Source: Dipodascopsis uninucleata var. uninucleata (taxonomy: Eukaryota > Ascomycota > Lipomycetes > Lipomycetales > Lipomycetaceae). Taken from it: DNA of 64,000 bases. Below the pieces are notes generated by a model, which made no database searches, was not told where the DNA came from, and saw only the letters and a list, made by a program, of their open reading frames with translations. A program made the position numbers and the translations under genes. Of this stretch, positions 11,130 through 21,268 are shown piece after piece (the stretch's first letter is position 1; each line of letters starts with the position of its first letter). Where the stretch lies: positions 434,001 to 498,000 of the forward strand of contig JAJLTO010000008.1 in NCBI GenBank assembly GCA_030568195.1, read 5' to 3'.

Positions 11130-12989
11130 CTTTTCCGCATAAATCGTTTCCTTCTGATTATAACTATTTTATGCTACCTGCAATTGTACTAAGGTACTTG
11201 CACTTGATATTGTCTATAACGTAAGAAAAGGCGCTGCTAACAATCACAAGAGAACTGCTTAGTTCGTTGATTTCAACGAAGAGCATAAGCTTATCACAGG
11301 GGTAGCCTATAGAGTCCGCTTGTATCTCTAGTGGACACGCAATGCTGTAAAAACAGAAGTAAATATAATTCAGTTAACTGTTTATTCAATTTTATATAGT
11401 TATCTCCTCGATAACTCTCGTAGCCAAACAGTTTAGGAAAAACAAATGAAGGTCAAGAGACACAGATCTAGCCAATACTGCTATCAAGGAGCCTCTAATA
11501 CATAGTATCTTCAATACCTACTGGCTTTATTTTACTTCTTATTACGATTTTTGGACCTATGTTCGAGGTATGGCTTGCCGTTGGATTCAGAATTGGCCTA
11601 GTCCGTATTGAAATCATCAATCTGGTTTCTTAGACGAGATTCAGGAGAATGCCTCAACTGATCTGTATATATCCTTAAATTTGTAGGTACATTTGCTCAT
11701 ATTATATATATAATAGTATATGAGTTGTTTATTGTAAGTCTATCATCGTGCAGTGGAAATGACGTGACGACTGACTTTCATTCTCGTAGAATTGAATCGC
11801 AGATATTTCTCAAAAAAGTTTTTCCGAAGCAGCGTAAACTTTCGGCTAAAATGTTGTGTCATAGTTTATTTACCCTTACCCATATTTATTCGCTGATGCA
11901 AGTTAGACAAATACGCAAAGCGGAGTTTAAGAAGGAGCGAGACGACAGTATAGAGGTATGAGAATCAGAAATTCAGAATAAAAAAGTTGTGCCTATGGAC
12001 TAAACTAAAACGGCCGTACCACGGTCTGTAGAAAAGGGGAAGTAGGTCGGTATTCTTTGACCTTTCGTTCTATTTGAAGAGAGGGCTAGCGAAAGAACTA
12101 CCTAGCGCTAAAACGTTAGTGACGCAAGGTGCATTCGTTCAGTGAAACGTCAGCGGTTACCATAGTGGAAAGCGTTCGCCTGTTCATGCCCTGATTTCTG
12201 TGGATGACTCTAAGGAAGGTTTATGTTCTTAATATTTAGGTCAGAGTTCCTGGTCTAACAAAGTGATATATAAATCGTGTGGCTCTTATAGCGAAGGAAT
12301 GGCCATCTTCGCCCACCGCAAATTTCTTCTTTCACAACGGTAACCTACACTATTTCATTTCTACTACGACCAAGTTTCACTATTTGATATCTATGGAATG
12401 GTCATCCTGTATCAAAAAAATTCTGTGGCAAGGACTATTCGCCATGACATAATACAACACTCTGAAGGAAAGTATAGCTGACACCGATCGTACTCCAAAT
12501 ACTGCCATCTCCTGAGTATAGAATTTTTGTCCAAAGGATATCTATCGTTTGCTTGATGTTCTAAATGCTTTGATAAGGCCTTTCTCTTGCTACCTATATT
12601 AGAGCTAGGCATAACTTCTATTTCAGTCTGCCGCAGTTGGAGCTTGCGTCTTGCGATATATTAGGGTTTCTATACGTTTTCAGCTAAAAAATCTAAAATC
12701 CACTTAATGTATGACTTCCCATCCCTTATTGTTGCAGTTAGTATCATTTTTAGCTACATTTTTGGCTTTTTTGCCATCTCGTTTCAGAAGGAGTATATTC
12801 TTGTAAAAGATAGTTAGTTATTTGGATCAGACGGAAGAGTGGTGATCCTAGTGAGTTCTGGTACAGCACTGCGTACATAAGGGGACCCCAAAATCAAGCA
12901 TACTTGTTCTTCCACAGAAACTGAAAGCAGTGTCGATTCTACCGCAATTTATCGTCATTCAGCTCTCTCTATAATCTGCTGAATTAAAA
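11130..12989. other. Long divergent intergenic region with possible structured RNA
   Basis: About 1.86 kb between two divergent starts. No ORF here is convincing. One stretch (about 12010-12230) is less AT-rich and contains several short perfect inverted repeats, detailed separately. A telobox-like TTAGGGTTT lies at 12661-12669, 329 bp upstream of the next gene's probable ATG. No tRNA box-B motif is seen. Confidence 0.4.
12010..12110. ncRNA. Possible structured non-coding RNA (tentative)
   Basis: Within 100 bp there are three successive perfect inverted repeats with short loops: CCGT/ACGG (12014-12024), AGGTC/GACCT (12044-12063) and GCTAG/CTAGC (12085-12106). The stretch is richer in G+C than its surroundings and has no open frame. 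I could not match it to U3, RNase P, RNase MRP or SRP RNA by recognisable conserved boxes, and the strand is unknown. Short hairpins like these can arise by chance. Confidence 0.15.
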
Positions 12990-13938
12990 ATGGCATCGTC
13001 TTCTAATGGTATATCAATCGCCGCTGGGTCTAGCTCTCAGAATACAAATAGGTAGGTGAATGACGATGGTTGATTCAGCAGTGCGAGGCGTACCTATGTC
13101 TGCGCAGCCGATCGTGCTTTACAGTCTTCAAGCTAATCAGAAGTTTTATCGGCTAACCATTGTATCGGCAACATATTGGTTGCAATATGCTGCTGAATAT
13201 AGCCATACATTGTACAATTTTGCAGATGAATTGGATAAAGTATTTAGTCTAACGACTGACCTCTCGTTGGATCCAGAGGCAGCCACTCCCGATGAGCAAC
13301 CAGAAGACGAATCGGTGGTCATCGATGACAAACAAAAGGAACTAACAGAGCTGGAAAAGCGTCTAAGAGATACAGATGAGCGTTTACGCCGTCGAAGAGA
13401 GGAACTTGAGCAAGCTGAAAAGTCCAAGGTAGAGCGTGACAAGCGTAGAAAGGAGGAGCGAGAGAGATTTCAGGAGAACATGAAGGTTCTTGAGCAACAC
13501 AGCCCCAAACGTCAAACTGCAGATGATCATGCGAGTTCGATTTTTTCTAATGACTCAAGGGCACAAACCACAAAGTCTCTTCTCTTCGAAGACAATGACT
13601 CATATCTTATGTCGACAAAATCGAAAAATGTTGCTCCCTCTCGAAAGGGTAGTAACGAGCGATTAACCTACTCATCATCAAGGGAACACCTTCGCCAGTC
13701 TGCCACCATGTTTACCGAGAAGATGAAGAGTCTAAAAGCTAGCACCAGGACTGCTTACGAAGGATCGACAGATGCATCCACTACCGACACGACTAGGTCT
13801 TCTGCACAGTCTACTGACAAGACAAGTGAGAAATCTTCGAGAAAAACTGCTGATGGTTTCCGAAAAGCCGGCGGAGCGATGAAGTCTTTACCAAGTCTTC
13901 TAAAGCGTGGTAGAGTAACGAGCAATAGTAATGAATAG
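12990..13938 (+). CDS. Unrecognised coiled-coil protein
   Basis: I do not recognise this family. The main frame covers 13060-13938 and has an ATG at 13060. A better-context ATG (aaaaATGGC) lies at 12990 in another frame. Removing a putative 70-nt intron (13009-13078, donor GTATAT, acceptor CAG) would join MASSSN to AVRGVPMSAQPIVLYSLQ in frame. I favour this model but it is unproven, since the branch site is weak. The protein has an ordered ~60-residue N-terminal region (QPIVLYSLQANQKFYRLT, YWLQYAAEYSHTLYNFADE). A strongly charged coiled coil follows (KELTELEKRLRDTDERLRRR and onward), then a Ser/Thr-rich, probably disordered basic C-terminus. No membrane segment is seen. Confidence 0.75.
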
Positions 13939-14779
13939 AATAGAATGCTATATCATAATCAAAGGTACACTTTTAATATGATTTTTTCTATAAATCTGTC
14001 TTTGTTTAACTATTATTCGATCTTCTTTCTACGGGAAGTTGCTAGCATTATAATCACTTGCTTTATATCAATCATATCTTTTCTATTAAAACTTTGCCTT
14101 TTAGAATTTTAAAGACAATCTCTGCATTTCTTTTGATGCTCTCCGATATCTATCTTTTGGGCAGTTTCATCTATATTTATTCTACTCTCACCAATCAGTA
14201 TATACAGGAATTATGTTTGTTGTGTATGTATTACTTTTAGATACCGGGTCCCAGTTAAATGGTAACGTGAGCTATGGGTCTCTTAGTCCGCTGTATCCGA
14301 TAGGTTCTTTAAAAAGTCCGAATACATTAATGTCAAAAAATTGCTAAAAGAGACTTATAATTTGTTTACAGCGATGTAGTCTTCATCTATGAAATTAATC
14401 AATAGTAATGCATTTACAATCTCTACTTGAAACATTGCTTTTGTAGTCACGATTCAATTTTATTCCCGAAACTCATATTAGTAGGTTTTCACTGTATAAA
14501 ACCGTGATTAGACACTGGAAATCCAATCTAAGACTGCTGTATACAACTAACTGCTAACAATTGATTGCTCTTCTTATACTTTGTTTCCAATTTCGTTAAT
14601 TGAAAGTTCAGCGCATCTAATTGTTGCTACGGTAACAAATATACTCAACGCGTCCGAAAGTTCTACACACTAGTCCTGACATTTCACACAAGCCGTTCTT
14701 CGCTACCACATTTTTTTTCTTTGGACATACTGAATCTGAAGTGTACGTTTTTGCTAGTTATTTATATGATTGGACAAGA
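13939..14779. other. Intergenic region upstream of the Dpb11-like gene
   Basis: About 840 bp, AT-rich, between two plus-strand genes. The only element I can name is an MCB (ACGCGT) at 14648-14653. A T-run (14711-14718) also precedes the gene. No RNA gene or repeat is seen. Confidence 0.45.
14648..14653. promoter_or_regulatory. MluI cell-cycle box (MCB, ACGCGT)
   Basis: A perfect ACGCGT lies 127 bp upstream of the ATG of the Dpb11/Rad4-like gene. In yeasts, MBF (Mbp1/Res proteins with Swi6/Cdc10) binds this hexamer to drive G1/S transcription of replication genes. Position and target function fit, but the hexamer occurs at least three more times in the window (about 27217, 36880 and 38703), so it is suggestive only. 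Confidence 0.5.
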
Positions 14780-16484
14780 ATGGAGAAGCCGTTAAATGGC
14801 TTTGTTCTCTGCTGTACGGGAATCGAATCTGACCTAAGAGTGAGTATAATAGAGACCGCAGGTGTTATTACTACAGCAGAATTAACAATACGTTCTTTTG
14901 ATACAGTCAGATATCGACGCTAAATCGAAATCTATGGGAGCTATCCATCGTCTGGACTTAATGTCAGACGTGACCCATATGATTGCGGCTTCTGTGGACA
15001 CTCCAAAATACAGATATGTCGTATCGAAGCGACCGGACATAATATTCCTTCGTCCAGATTTTATTCCCAAGCTGTACCGGAAATGGATAGAAGGAGAAGA
15101 CTTCGAAATACACGCAGAAATAAGAGACTACGGATTGCTACCAGTTTTCAATAGTCTAAGAATATGTCTCAGTAATATTCCAGTTGATATACGCCAGAAG
15201 TATTCTAGGTTGATTAAAGATAATGGAGGTGAATACATGTCGAGCTTAAGTCTGAGTACAAACTATCTTGTTGTTGCTGCTCCAAAAGGTGAGAAATATG
15301 AATATGCGATAAAGAATGATATAAAAATAGCACATTTTACTTGGCTGGATGCATGTGCGAAGAGAGAGGCTATAGTGGATCCGATTGACTATAGTCTGGA
15401 TATTTCAGAAGCTGAGAGAGCTCTTAATTTCGAGAAAGTTGTAAGGCCCTTCAATAATGCAATACTAGATTCTTCACGGCTAAGTGAACAAAGCAGCTCA
15501 GGCCCTGCCAAATCACTTAAGTCATCACTTAGTGGAAAGCCAGCCAAACCGGCTAGACTTTCTCGATTACAACGTAAGCTCTCTGAGAATACCTGGAATT
15601 CGATTATGGAATCTGTAGCAGCAGACTCTATAGTCCAAGATAGTAACGAGGTTGAAACTGAGCAACAGAGCATTCCGCCATTCGATGTTGTTGACGAAAA
15701 CGATATCGCACCAGATACGGAGGAATCTGAACCTCGACATTACTCGGAAGATAGATTATTTCAAGGGCACGTATTTAAATTATACGGATTCGAGAAGGAT
15801 AAGGAGAAATTGCTCTCTCAATTTTTAAAAGACAGAGGAGCTGCATTGGTTACTGAGAACTCAGCGGCCTCCCCTACACATTTCCTTGTGTATCATAAAC
15901 TTGCTCCCTGCGAACTTCCACATATATCAGAGAGTGTGGAGCTTGTCACTGAATGGTACGCAGAACAATCAATCTATCATCACGAACTTAGACCCCCCTC
16001 AATTTGCTTATATTCAAGCTATCTCGGAAAAATTATTTATTCTGAACAAGCGAAACCGTTTAAAGGAAAAAAGATACCAATCACCGGTTTCAGTGGTGCA
16101 AATTTACTGCATATTAAAAAGCTAATTGAGGCACTAGAAGCTACGCCAGATAGGTGTTTCTCAGTTGAAAGCGAGCTGTTAATTGTTCCTCATGATCTTG
16201 TACTTGCTTTAGAGAACTCCGGCATGAGTAGCATTCGAATGACCGATAAAATACGGTTTGCAAAAGAATTTGGCATACCTATTTTTTCAGACCAATGGCT
16301 ACTGCAGAATCCAGACTGGAGTGAAGTAGAGTCTCGACTCGCAATACGACAGAGAATTCGTGAACCACATGAAGGTAGAGCTCGAAAGAGACGTCATACT
16401 AAATCAGAGAATCTCAAATCGGACCCGGACAGATCTTCTGAGCTTAAACAAAAAAAAAATTCGAAATCTGAAATGATAAAGTAA
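14780..16484 (+). CDS. DPB11: Four-BRCT replication/checkpoint scaffold, Dpb11/Rad4(Cut5)/TopBP1 family
   Basis: Scaffold that links phosphorylated Sld3/Sld2 to replication initiation and phosphorylated 9-1-1 clamp to checkpoint kinase activation. Exons are 14780-14839 and 14907-16484, with a 67-nt intron (GTGAGT to ACAG) and phase 0 on both sides. The product is 545 aa. BRCT1 is at about residues 3-85 (PLNGFVLCCTGI, then MSDVTHMIA and KRPDIIFLRPDF). BRCT2 is at about 98-185 (FNSLRICLSNIPVDIRQKY, HFTWLDAC). A linker rich in Ser/Lys follows. BRCT3 is at about 300-385 and BRCT4 at about 390-480, ending in a basic tail. It is shorter than S. cerevisiae Dpb11 (764 aa) and S. pombe Rad4 (648 aa), mainly in the C-terminal tail that activates the checkpoint kinase in those proteins. 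Confidence 0.88.
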
Positions 16485-16853
16485 TAAACACTAATTCGGT
16501 AACTAAAGCATCGTCAAGGACGAGATGAGGATGAGGTTACTCTATAAAGTCATGCATATATGTATTCGGTGTTTTATCTACAAATGGAGATGGAGACTTA
16601 AAATGACGATAAGCATATTTAATCATGTATTCATATAAATATTTGTATAATATCATTGTAATTTGTATATATCAAACCGTATGAAAGCACAAACAGAGTG
16701 TTATTTCAGAAAAAAAGTTTCATTTAAAAACACAATAAAACAAAGCACCACGCACAAAAAGAAATCTCCCGATAACCCAGATTAAATGAGAGCTGAAAAA
16801 TGCTCACTGCTCTTGTGCAAATATGAAGAGGAAAATTCAACAAGATATCATAT
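16485..16853. other. Convergent intergenic region, nothing seen
   Basis: 369 bp of AT-rich DNA between the stops of the Dpb11-like gene and CUL4. It should contain both polyadenylation regions. No other feature is recognised. Confidence 0.45.
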
Positions 16854-19265
16854 CTAAGCTAAATAGACATAAGTATTTTTATCCTGTCTCTCAATATACT
16901 CTTTATCTATCAGCTTTTCAATATTTTTCTTGATGTCAGCGAGATCAAGAGTTCCACGATTTTTAGTTTGATCAATTGTCTGCCTAATCAATTCAACATG
17001 TGATATCGTCTTAACGCTTTTCATAATTCTGATAATACATGCTTGAATCTCGTATTGTCGATCACGCTGAACTTGTTCATGAGTATCTTTATTTTCTTCG
17101 GGAGTTTCTTTGAGCTGTATCTGATTAATACGCAGGCGATAGGCTTTATCTTCGAGCTTCAAGTTGACCTTAAACTTATCGCCCGGATTAATCTCTTTGC
17201 CTTTTGGTTCCTTAGAAAGTACTCGTATTTTACCACATGCAAGTGATTGAAGTGTTCGCGCAAGCTCCTTATCTTCAAGCGCAGTTCCAGTCTTAATCTC
17301 TTCATAACTTAATGTCTTACCGTCCGTAATGTCGTTGAAGAGAAGTAAGACAACGGTCTGGAATAAACTCATACTAAGTTCCTTTTTTCCCTTCGGAAGA
17401 TTTGCTTTCACAACACAATGGCCTAATGAATGACGCCATGAAAGGTTTCGACCGGTTTGTTTAGTGAGATAAAAAGTTTTAAAGCTTTCAAGTGCTTCTG
17501 CCATATCTGGAGGCAACATCAAGCGAACATCTGGATATGAAGGCCAGAAAGCTTGGGAGAGTGCATTGACAAAAAGGTCAATACCACCTTCTCTTCTACT
17601 AGAGGAGTGCTTACTATCCTTAAATGAAGCCATGAAATCTTTTGATATTTCAATATCCTTAAACATGCCCTCAAGCTTTTGAGTAAATCCCATGCCACAT
17701 TCTGTCTTCAAAAGAAGCAGCATATTTCTCTCGGCATCATCACTAGCAGATTTATTCAAAAGCAAACGCTTAGCAAGATCTTTCTTGTAAAATGCTTCAA
17801 AAACATCTTTTCCATTAATGAATCGAAAGAGAATCAAAACCTTCTTCATTCGATCGTCAAGTTCGGTATCTTCTAGTTGTTTATTTCCTGCTCGTAAAAT
17901 TTGATCGAGATACTTCGCAATCATTTCAGCAGGCGTGTTCTGTCGCTTATTTATGAAGTACTCAAAACTTTCTCTAAGCGCATGTCCGAAAAGATCATTG
18001 TTCTGGAACGCGGTAATAACAATGTTATCAAGCTTATCTTTGAACTCGAGAAGAGCAGTGACCATTACTGCATCCTTTGATGGATCCATTACCAATTTCT
18101 GGCCCTCTTTACGAATATATTCTGACCAAGATGCAACCAAAGCTTTCTCCTCTGAAATTTGGCTGAATAGATCATACATCAAAGATAAGCTCTTTAGGTC
18201 GTCGGACTCAAGCATATGGTCAAACCCGAGGTCTATCAACGTGTCGATTTCATTGCGAACCATCTCATTCTTCACACAAGCAATAGCCTCCGCTCTTGTC
18301 ACTCTATCAAGGCCAACAGAACTCGCTTGTTCTGCTTCAAATTCTGTCCACTTAGAAACGAGTTGCAGATATTCGGAGACAGGAATTGCCTCAATCTTTT
18401 CATTAGCAAGCTTCGAGTAGTGAGCTTTTGTGGAATCAATAAATTTAGAATGGAAGATACCACTATAAACACCGACAGTTGACAGCATCTTGATCACAAC
18501 AGAGATTTTCTCAGTATCAAAATACTTGCCGCTTCTGTTGTTCTCAAAGTAGATCATCAGACTGGCCATTAACTGATTAGAGACAATCGGGTGCTGTATG
18601 ATATGTTTACGGAAGAGATCTATTCCAGCATCCCTAAACAAAGAATCACAAAATATTAGAATTAGAGATACAGGCTGTACAAGCGATCTGTACACTTACC
18701 AAATTGAGAGTTCATTAGGTGAATTTAGAAGATAGCTCCGATCCAGATAGAAAAACATGTTTTTAACTATATTCAACTGCGACATCCATCGATTCCATAG
18801 TATTTCAATGATTTCCGCCATATTATTATAGCTACTATCAATTCCATTTTCTTCAATAGTTCTAGTGAGCTTGATCAATTCATCTCCCAAGAAATCTTCG
18901 ACAATATGATCTCTCATTTGAAGCTTGAGATTGTCCCATATACTTCTAGCCTTGTCAGCGCGACATAGCGACTCCACACCACGATACAAAAATTCTAGAG
19001 AGCTAGATATAGGCTTATCATGAAATATTTTATCAAGAGCTGAGTTCAGAGCATTCAAAGTAGTGGTGAAGTACTGCTCTGACAGTGCGGATGGTTGAGC
19101 GAAGCTACTTGATGACGATAGGACTAATTTTCGGGTAGTGTTAGTACCAGCTATTTGCTTCTGACGCTTTGGTCTCTGAGATGATGATAGGCGCGAACTG
19201 GACTTATTAACCAAAGACGCATCAAACGTCAATGGTATACCTCTCGAGGGAAAGTTTTGCAGCAT
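16854..19265 (-). CDS. CUL4: Cullin-4, scaffold of CRL4 (DDB1) ubiquitin ligases
   Basis: CUL4 bridges the DDB1 substrate-receptor module and the RING protein Rbx1, acting in DNA replication licensing, repair and chromatin regulation. Exons are 19265-18700 and 18633-16854. The 66-nt intron (GTAAGT to TTAG) splits a Trp codon. The product is 781 aa. The N-terminus has a Ser-rich extension before the first cullin repeat. Cullin-4-type signatures are SLEFLYRGVESLC, NMFFYLDRSYLLNSP and SIWDAGIDLFRKHI, which match CUL4 better than CUL1 or CUL3. The cullin homology domain is complete. The C-terminal winged helix contains IIRIMKSVKTISH with the predicted Nedd8-acceptor Lys near residue 727, and the protein ends in TYVYLA as cullins do. 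Confidence 0.92.
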
Positions 19266-19556
19266 TTTGCATCAGTAAATAACCTGAATCTTTAAAATAT
19301 AGATAAGACGACGAAGATGGAAGTTTTCACGATACATTATTTAACGCGAAATTGATCTTAAGATGGTCAGATAGAGCCCTAACCCATGATTTACAAACCA
19401 GATCCATATAGATAGATGTTTTTGATTTTAACAACATAGAAGATTATGATTTCTCGGAGATCAGATTTCAACGGACGAGTTCGAAACCCCTTGTTATGCA
19501 CATATAAGATATACTACTACAAATCAATTTCATTAATTGTTTGCGAGAATACATAA
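19266..19556. promoter_or_regulatory. CUL4 upstream region with telomere-like CCCTAACCC
   Basis: 291 bp between the CUL4 start and the DUS1 stop. It contains CCCTAACCC at 19378-19386, about 113 bp upstream of the CUL4 ATG. This resembles a telobox or Tbf1-type site. No gene is seen. Confidence 0.35.
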
Positions 19557-20855
19557 TTATCGCTGCTTATCCTTTGGCTGTGGTAACGCATCAGCAACAT
19601 TATCGTCTTTTGGAGCGGGTCTCTTTCCACCAAAAAGAATCTCACCATTGACAGGTCTAAAATAAGGCTGTGATCGCCAATATGGTATATCTTTATAAAT
19701 TGCACCGGCTTCGTCCATAGGCTGTACCGACCGAGTGATTTTGTCTTTTTCCTCGAAATCAGAAGCACTCATAAGCTCTTTCATTATAGTCTCTACATGC
19801 GCAGTAATATTTTCATAATCCTCTTTAGTTGCTGTCTTACGGAGGGATGCAATCTCTTGTCTAACGTTTGTATGCTTCGAAAGAAAAGGACGTAGAAGTC
19901 TAAAAAAATGAGACTTAGCAGCGATTCTAGAAGCCTCTCCAGGACATTCATTTAGAATTTCGCAATACTTGCGTAAAGCAAGATCAACTCGAGGAAACAG
20001 TCCTTCGGTCTCTTCTTTGGTAAGAGGAATTGATTGAGTATATGACAACGGCCTATTGAAAATAGCTGGGTTGTAGAGATTTGCCTCTGCCGACATTACA
20101 GCATCAGCGCCAGTCGCATCCAGACATCGCGCAATATCTTCTTGGTACAAAATATTGCCGTTTGCAAAAATCACAGTTTCCAGTGGTAGGTTCTCTCTGA
20201 GATACCTAATAATACTCCAGTCAGCAAGACCTGTAGCCTGTCCTTTCATTTCCCGAGTTCGTCCATGTACAGTAAGAATCTGAGCACCTGCAGATAGAAC
20301 ATGTTTTGCATAGGCAAGCGTCTTTTCCTTCGATGGAAATACTCTTATCTTCGCAGTTACAGGTATAGACAAATTGACGTGTAGTATGTTGATCAGATTA
20401 TAGATTAAATCCCAATCTTCCATTAAAAACGATCCATATTTTCCGCGTTTGGCAATATTCTGGGGACATCCTAGATTTAAATCAACTGCATCACACTTGT
20501 CCTCAACAAGTTTCGCAGCCTGAAGTAGAATTTCAGGCTCATTAGCACAAAATTGAACTACTAGAGGACGATCTATAGCCATATCACCGTCCACATTACT
20601 CCACATTTGTTCACGGTACTTCTCTTGAGTAGCGAATAGACGCGCATGCAACATTGGAGTATAACAGAGGTCTGCTCCATAATGTCTAGAAAATATTCTC
20701 CATGCTAGCTCACTCTGATCCACCATAGGCGCTATGACTTTTTTGGGTGAGCCGATCGACTCATAGAACTCTCGACCAGATAATTTACGTATCACAGGAC
20801 TATTTGCATCTGCTCTCACTGAAGTGGTGGGCGATGATGGTCTTGAAACTGTCAT
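19557..20855 (-). CDS. DUS1: tRNA-dihydrouridine synthase 1 (U16/U17)
   Basis: Flavoenzyme that reduces uridine to dihydrouridine in the D-loop of tRNAs with NADPH. The first ATG in frame is at 20855 (432 aa). The frame extends 42 nt upstream but only from a GTG. The FMN-binding TIM barrel starts with KKVIAPMVDQSELAWR. The catalytic cysteine lies in LNLGCPQNIAKRGKYGSFL (Cys about 130), the general acid that protonates C5. FMN-phosphate contacts follow in LTVHGRTREMKG and VIFANGNI. DAVMSAEANLYNPAIF is typical of the Dus1 subfamily. The C-terminal tail is Lys/Asp-rich. No introns are needed. It is divergent from the PPR gene. Confidence 0.94.
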   Translation of the reverse strand: MTVSRPSSPTTSVRADANSPVIRKLSGREFYESIGSPKKVIAPMVDQSELAWRIFSRHYGADLCYTPMLHARLFATQEKYREQMWSNVDGDMAIDRPLVVQFCANEPEILLQAAKLVEDKCDAVDLNLGCPQNIAKRGKYGSFLMEDWDLIYNLINILHVNLSIPVTAKIRVFPSKEKTLAYAKHVLSAGAQILTVHGRTREMKGQATGLADWSIIRYLRENLPLETVIFANGNILYQEDIARCLDATGADAVMSAEANLYNPAIFNRPLSYTQSIPLTKEETEGLFPRVDLALRKYCEILNECPGEASRIAAKSHFFRLLRPFLSKHTNVRQEIASLRKTATKEDYENITAHVETIMKELMSASDFEEKDKITRSVQPMDEAGAIYKDIPYWRSQPYFRPVNGEILFGGKRPAPKDDNVADALPQPKDKQR

Positions 20856-21268
20856 GGTTGAATAGAACTCGTTGCCGTAATATGCTCGCCCCCTCACTAC
20901 AAGCGAGCTAGCTCTAATGTCTACCAGTAGCCCACGAATCTTTGATTGATTGTATTCCTATAACTTACGAAAAAAATCTGCTATCCTCAAAAAATAAGAT
21001 TAAAAACGAGTCCGAGATACAAGAAGTCAACTAACGTAAAAAATTTCGATTTCTGATTTATCAAATAATTTTATTGGGTTAGGTTTGAAATCGAGAAAGA
21101 CCTCTCCTGATTAAGTGTATAACATAATATGCACATATGCCTTCGCTGCTCACTTTCCTAACTGGCTTTTTTCAGTATTTTTTATAAGATTAATTGTCAA
21201 GGACACATTTTTCCGAAGGGTCAAATGAAATAGATAAAAACACTCGCACAGTATAATGTTATATTGAA
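20856..21268. promoter_or_regulatory. Divergent DUS1/PPR promoter region
   Basis: 413 bp between divergent starts, AT-rich. It contains GGGTTAGGTTT around 21077, a loose relative of the TTAGGGTTT motif found elsewhere in the window. Nothing else is recognised. Confidence 0.4.

Noticed and set aside
11725-11961. 78-codon plus-strand frame containing MQVRQIRKAEFKKERDDS
   Set aside because: A GTATGA follows that could be a donor, but I found no second exon or family match, so a gene cannot be supported.
12412-12612. 66-codon minus-strand frame starting at an ATG
   Set aside because: No conserved motif and no plausible continuing exon.
16854-19265. Cullin-3 or cullin-1 assignment
   Set aside because: SLEFLYRGVESLC, MFFYLDRSYLLNSP and SIWDAGIDLFRKHI match the cullin-4 pattern much better.
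20856-20897. Longer DUS1 N-terminus starting at 20897
   Set aside because: That codon is GTG. The first in-frame ATG is at 20855 and leaves the conserved domain complete.
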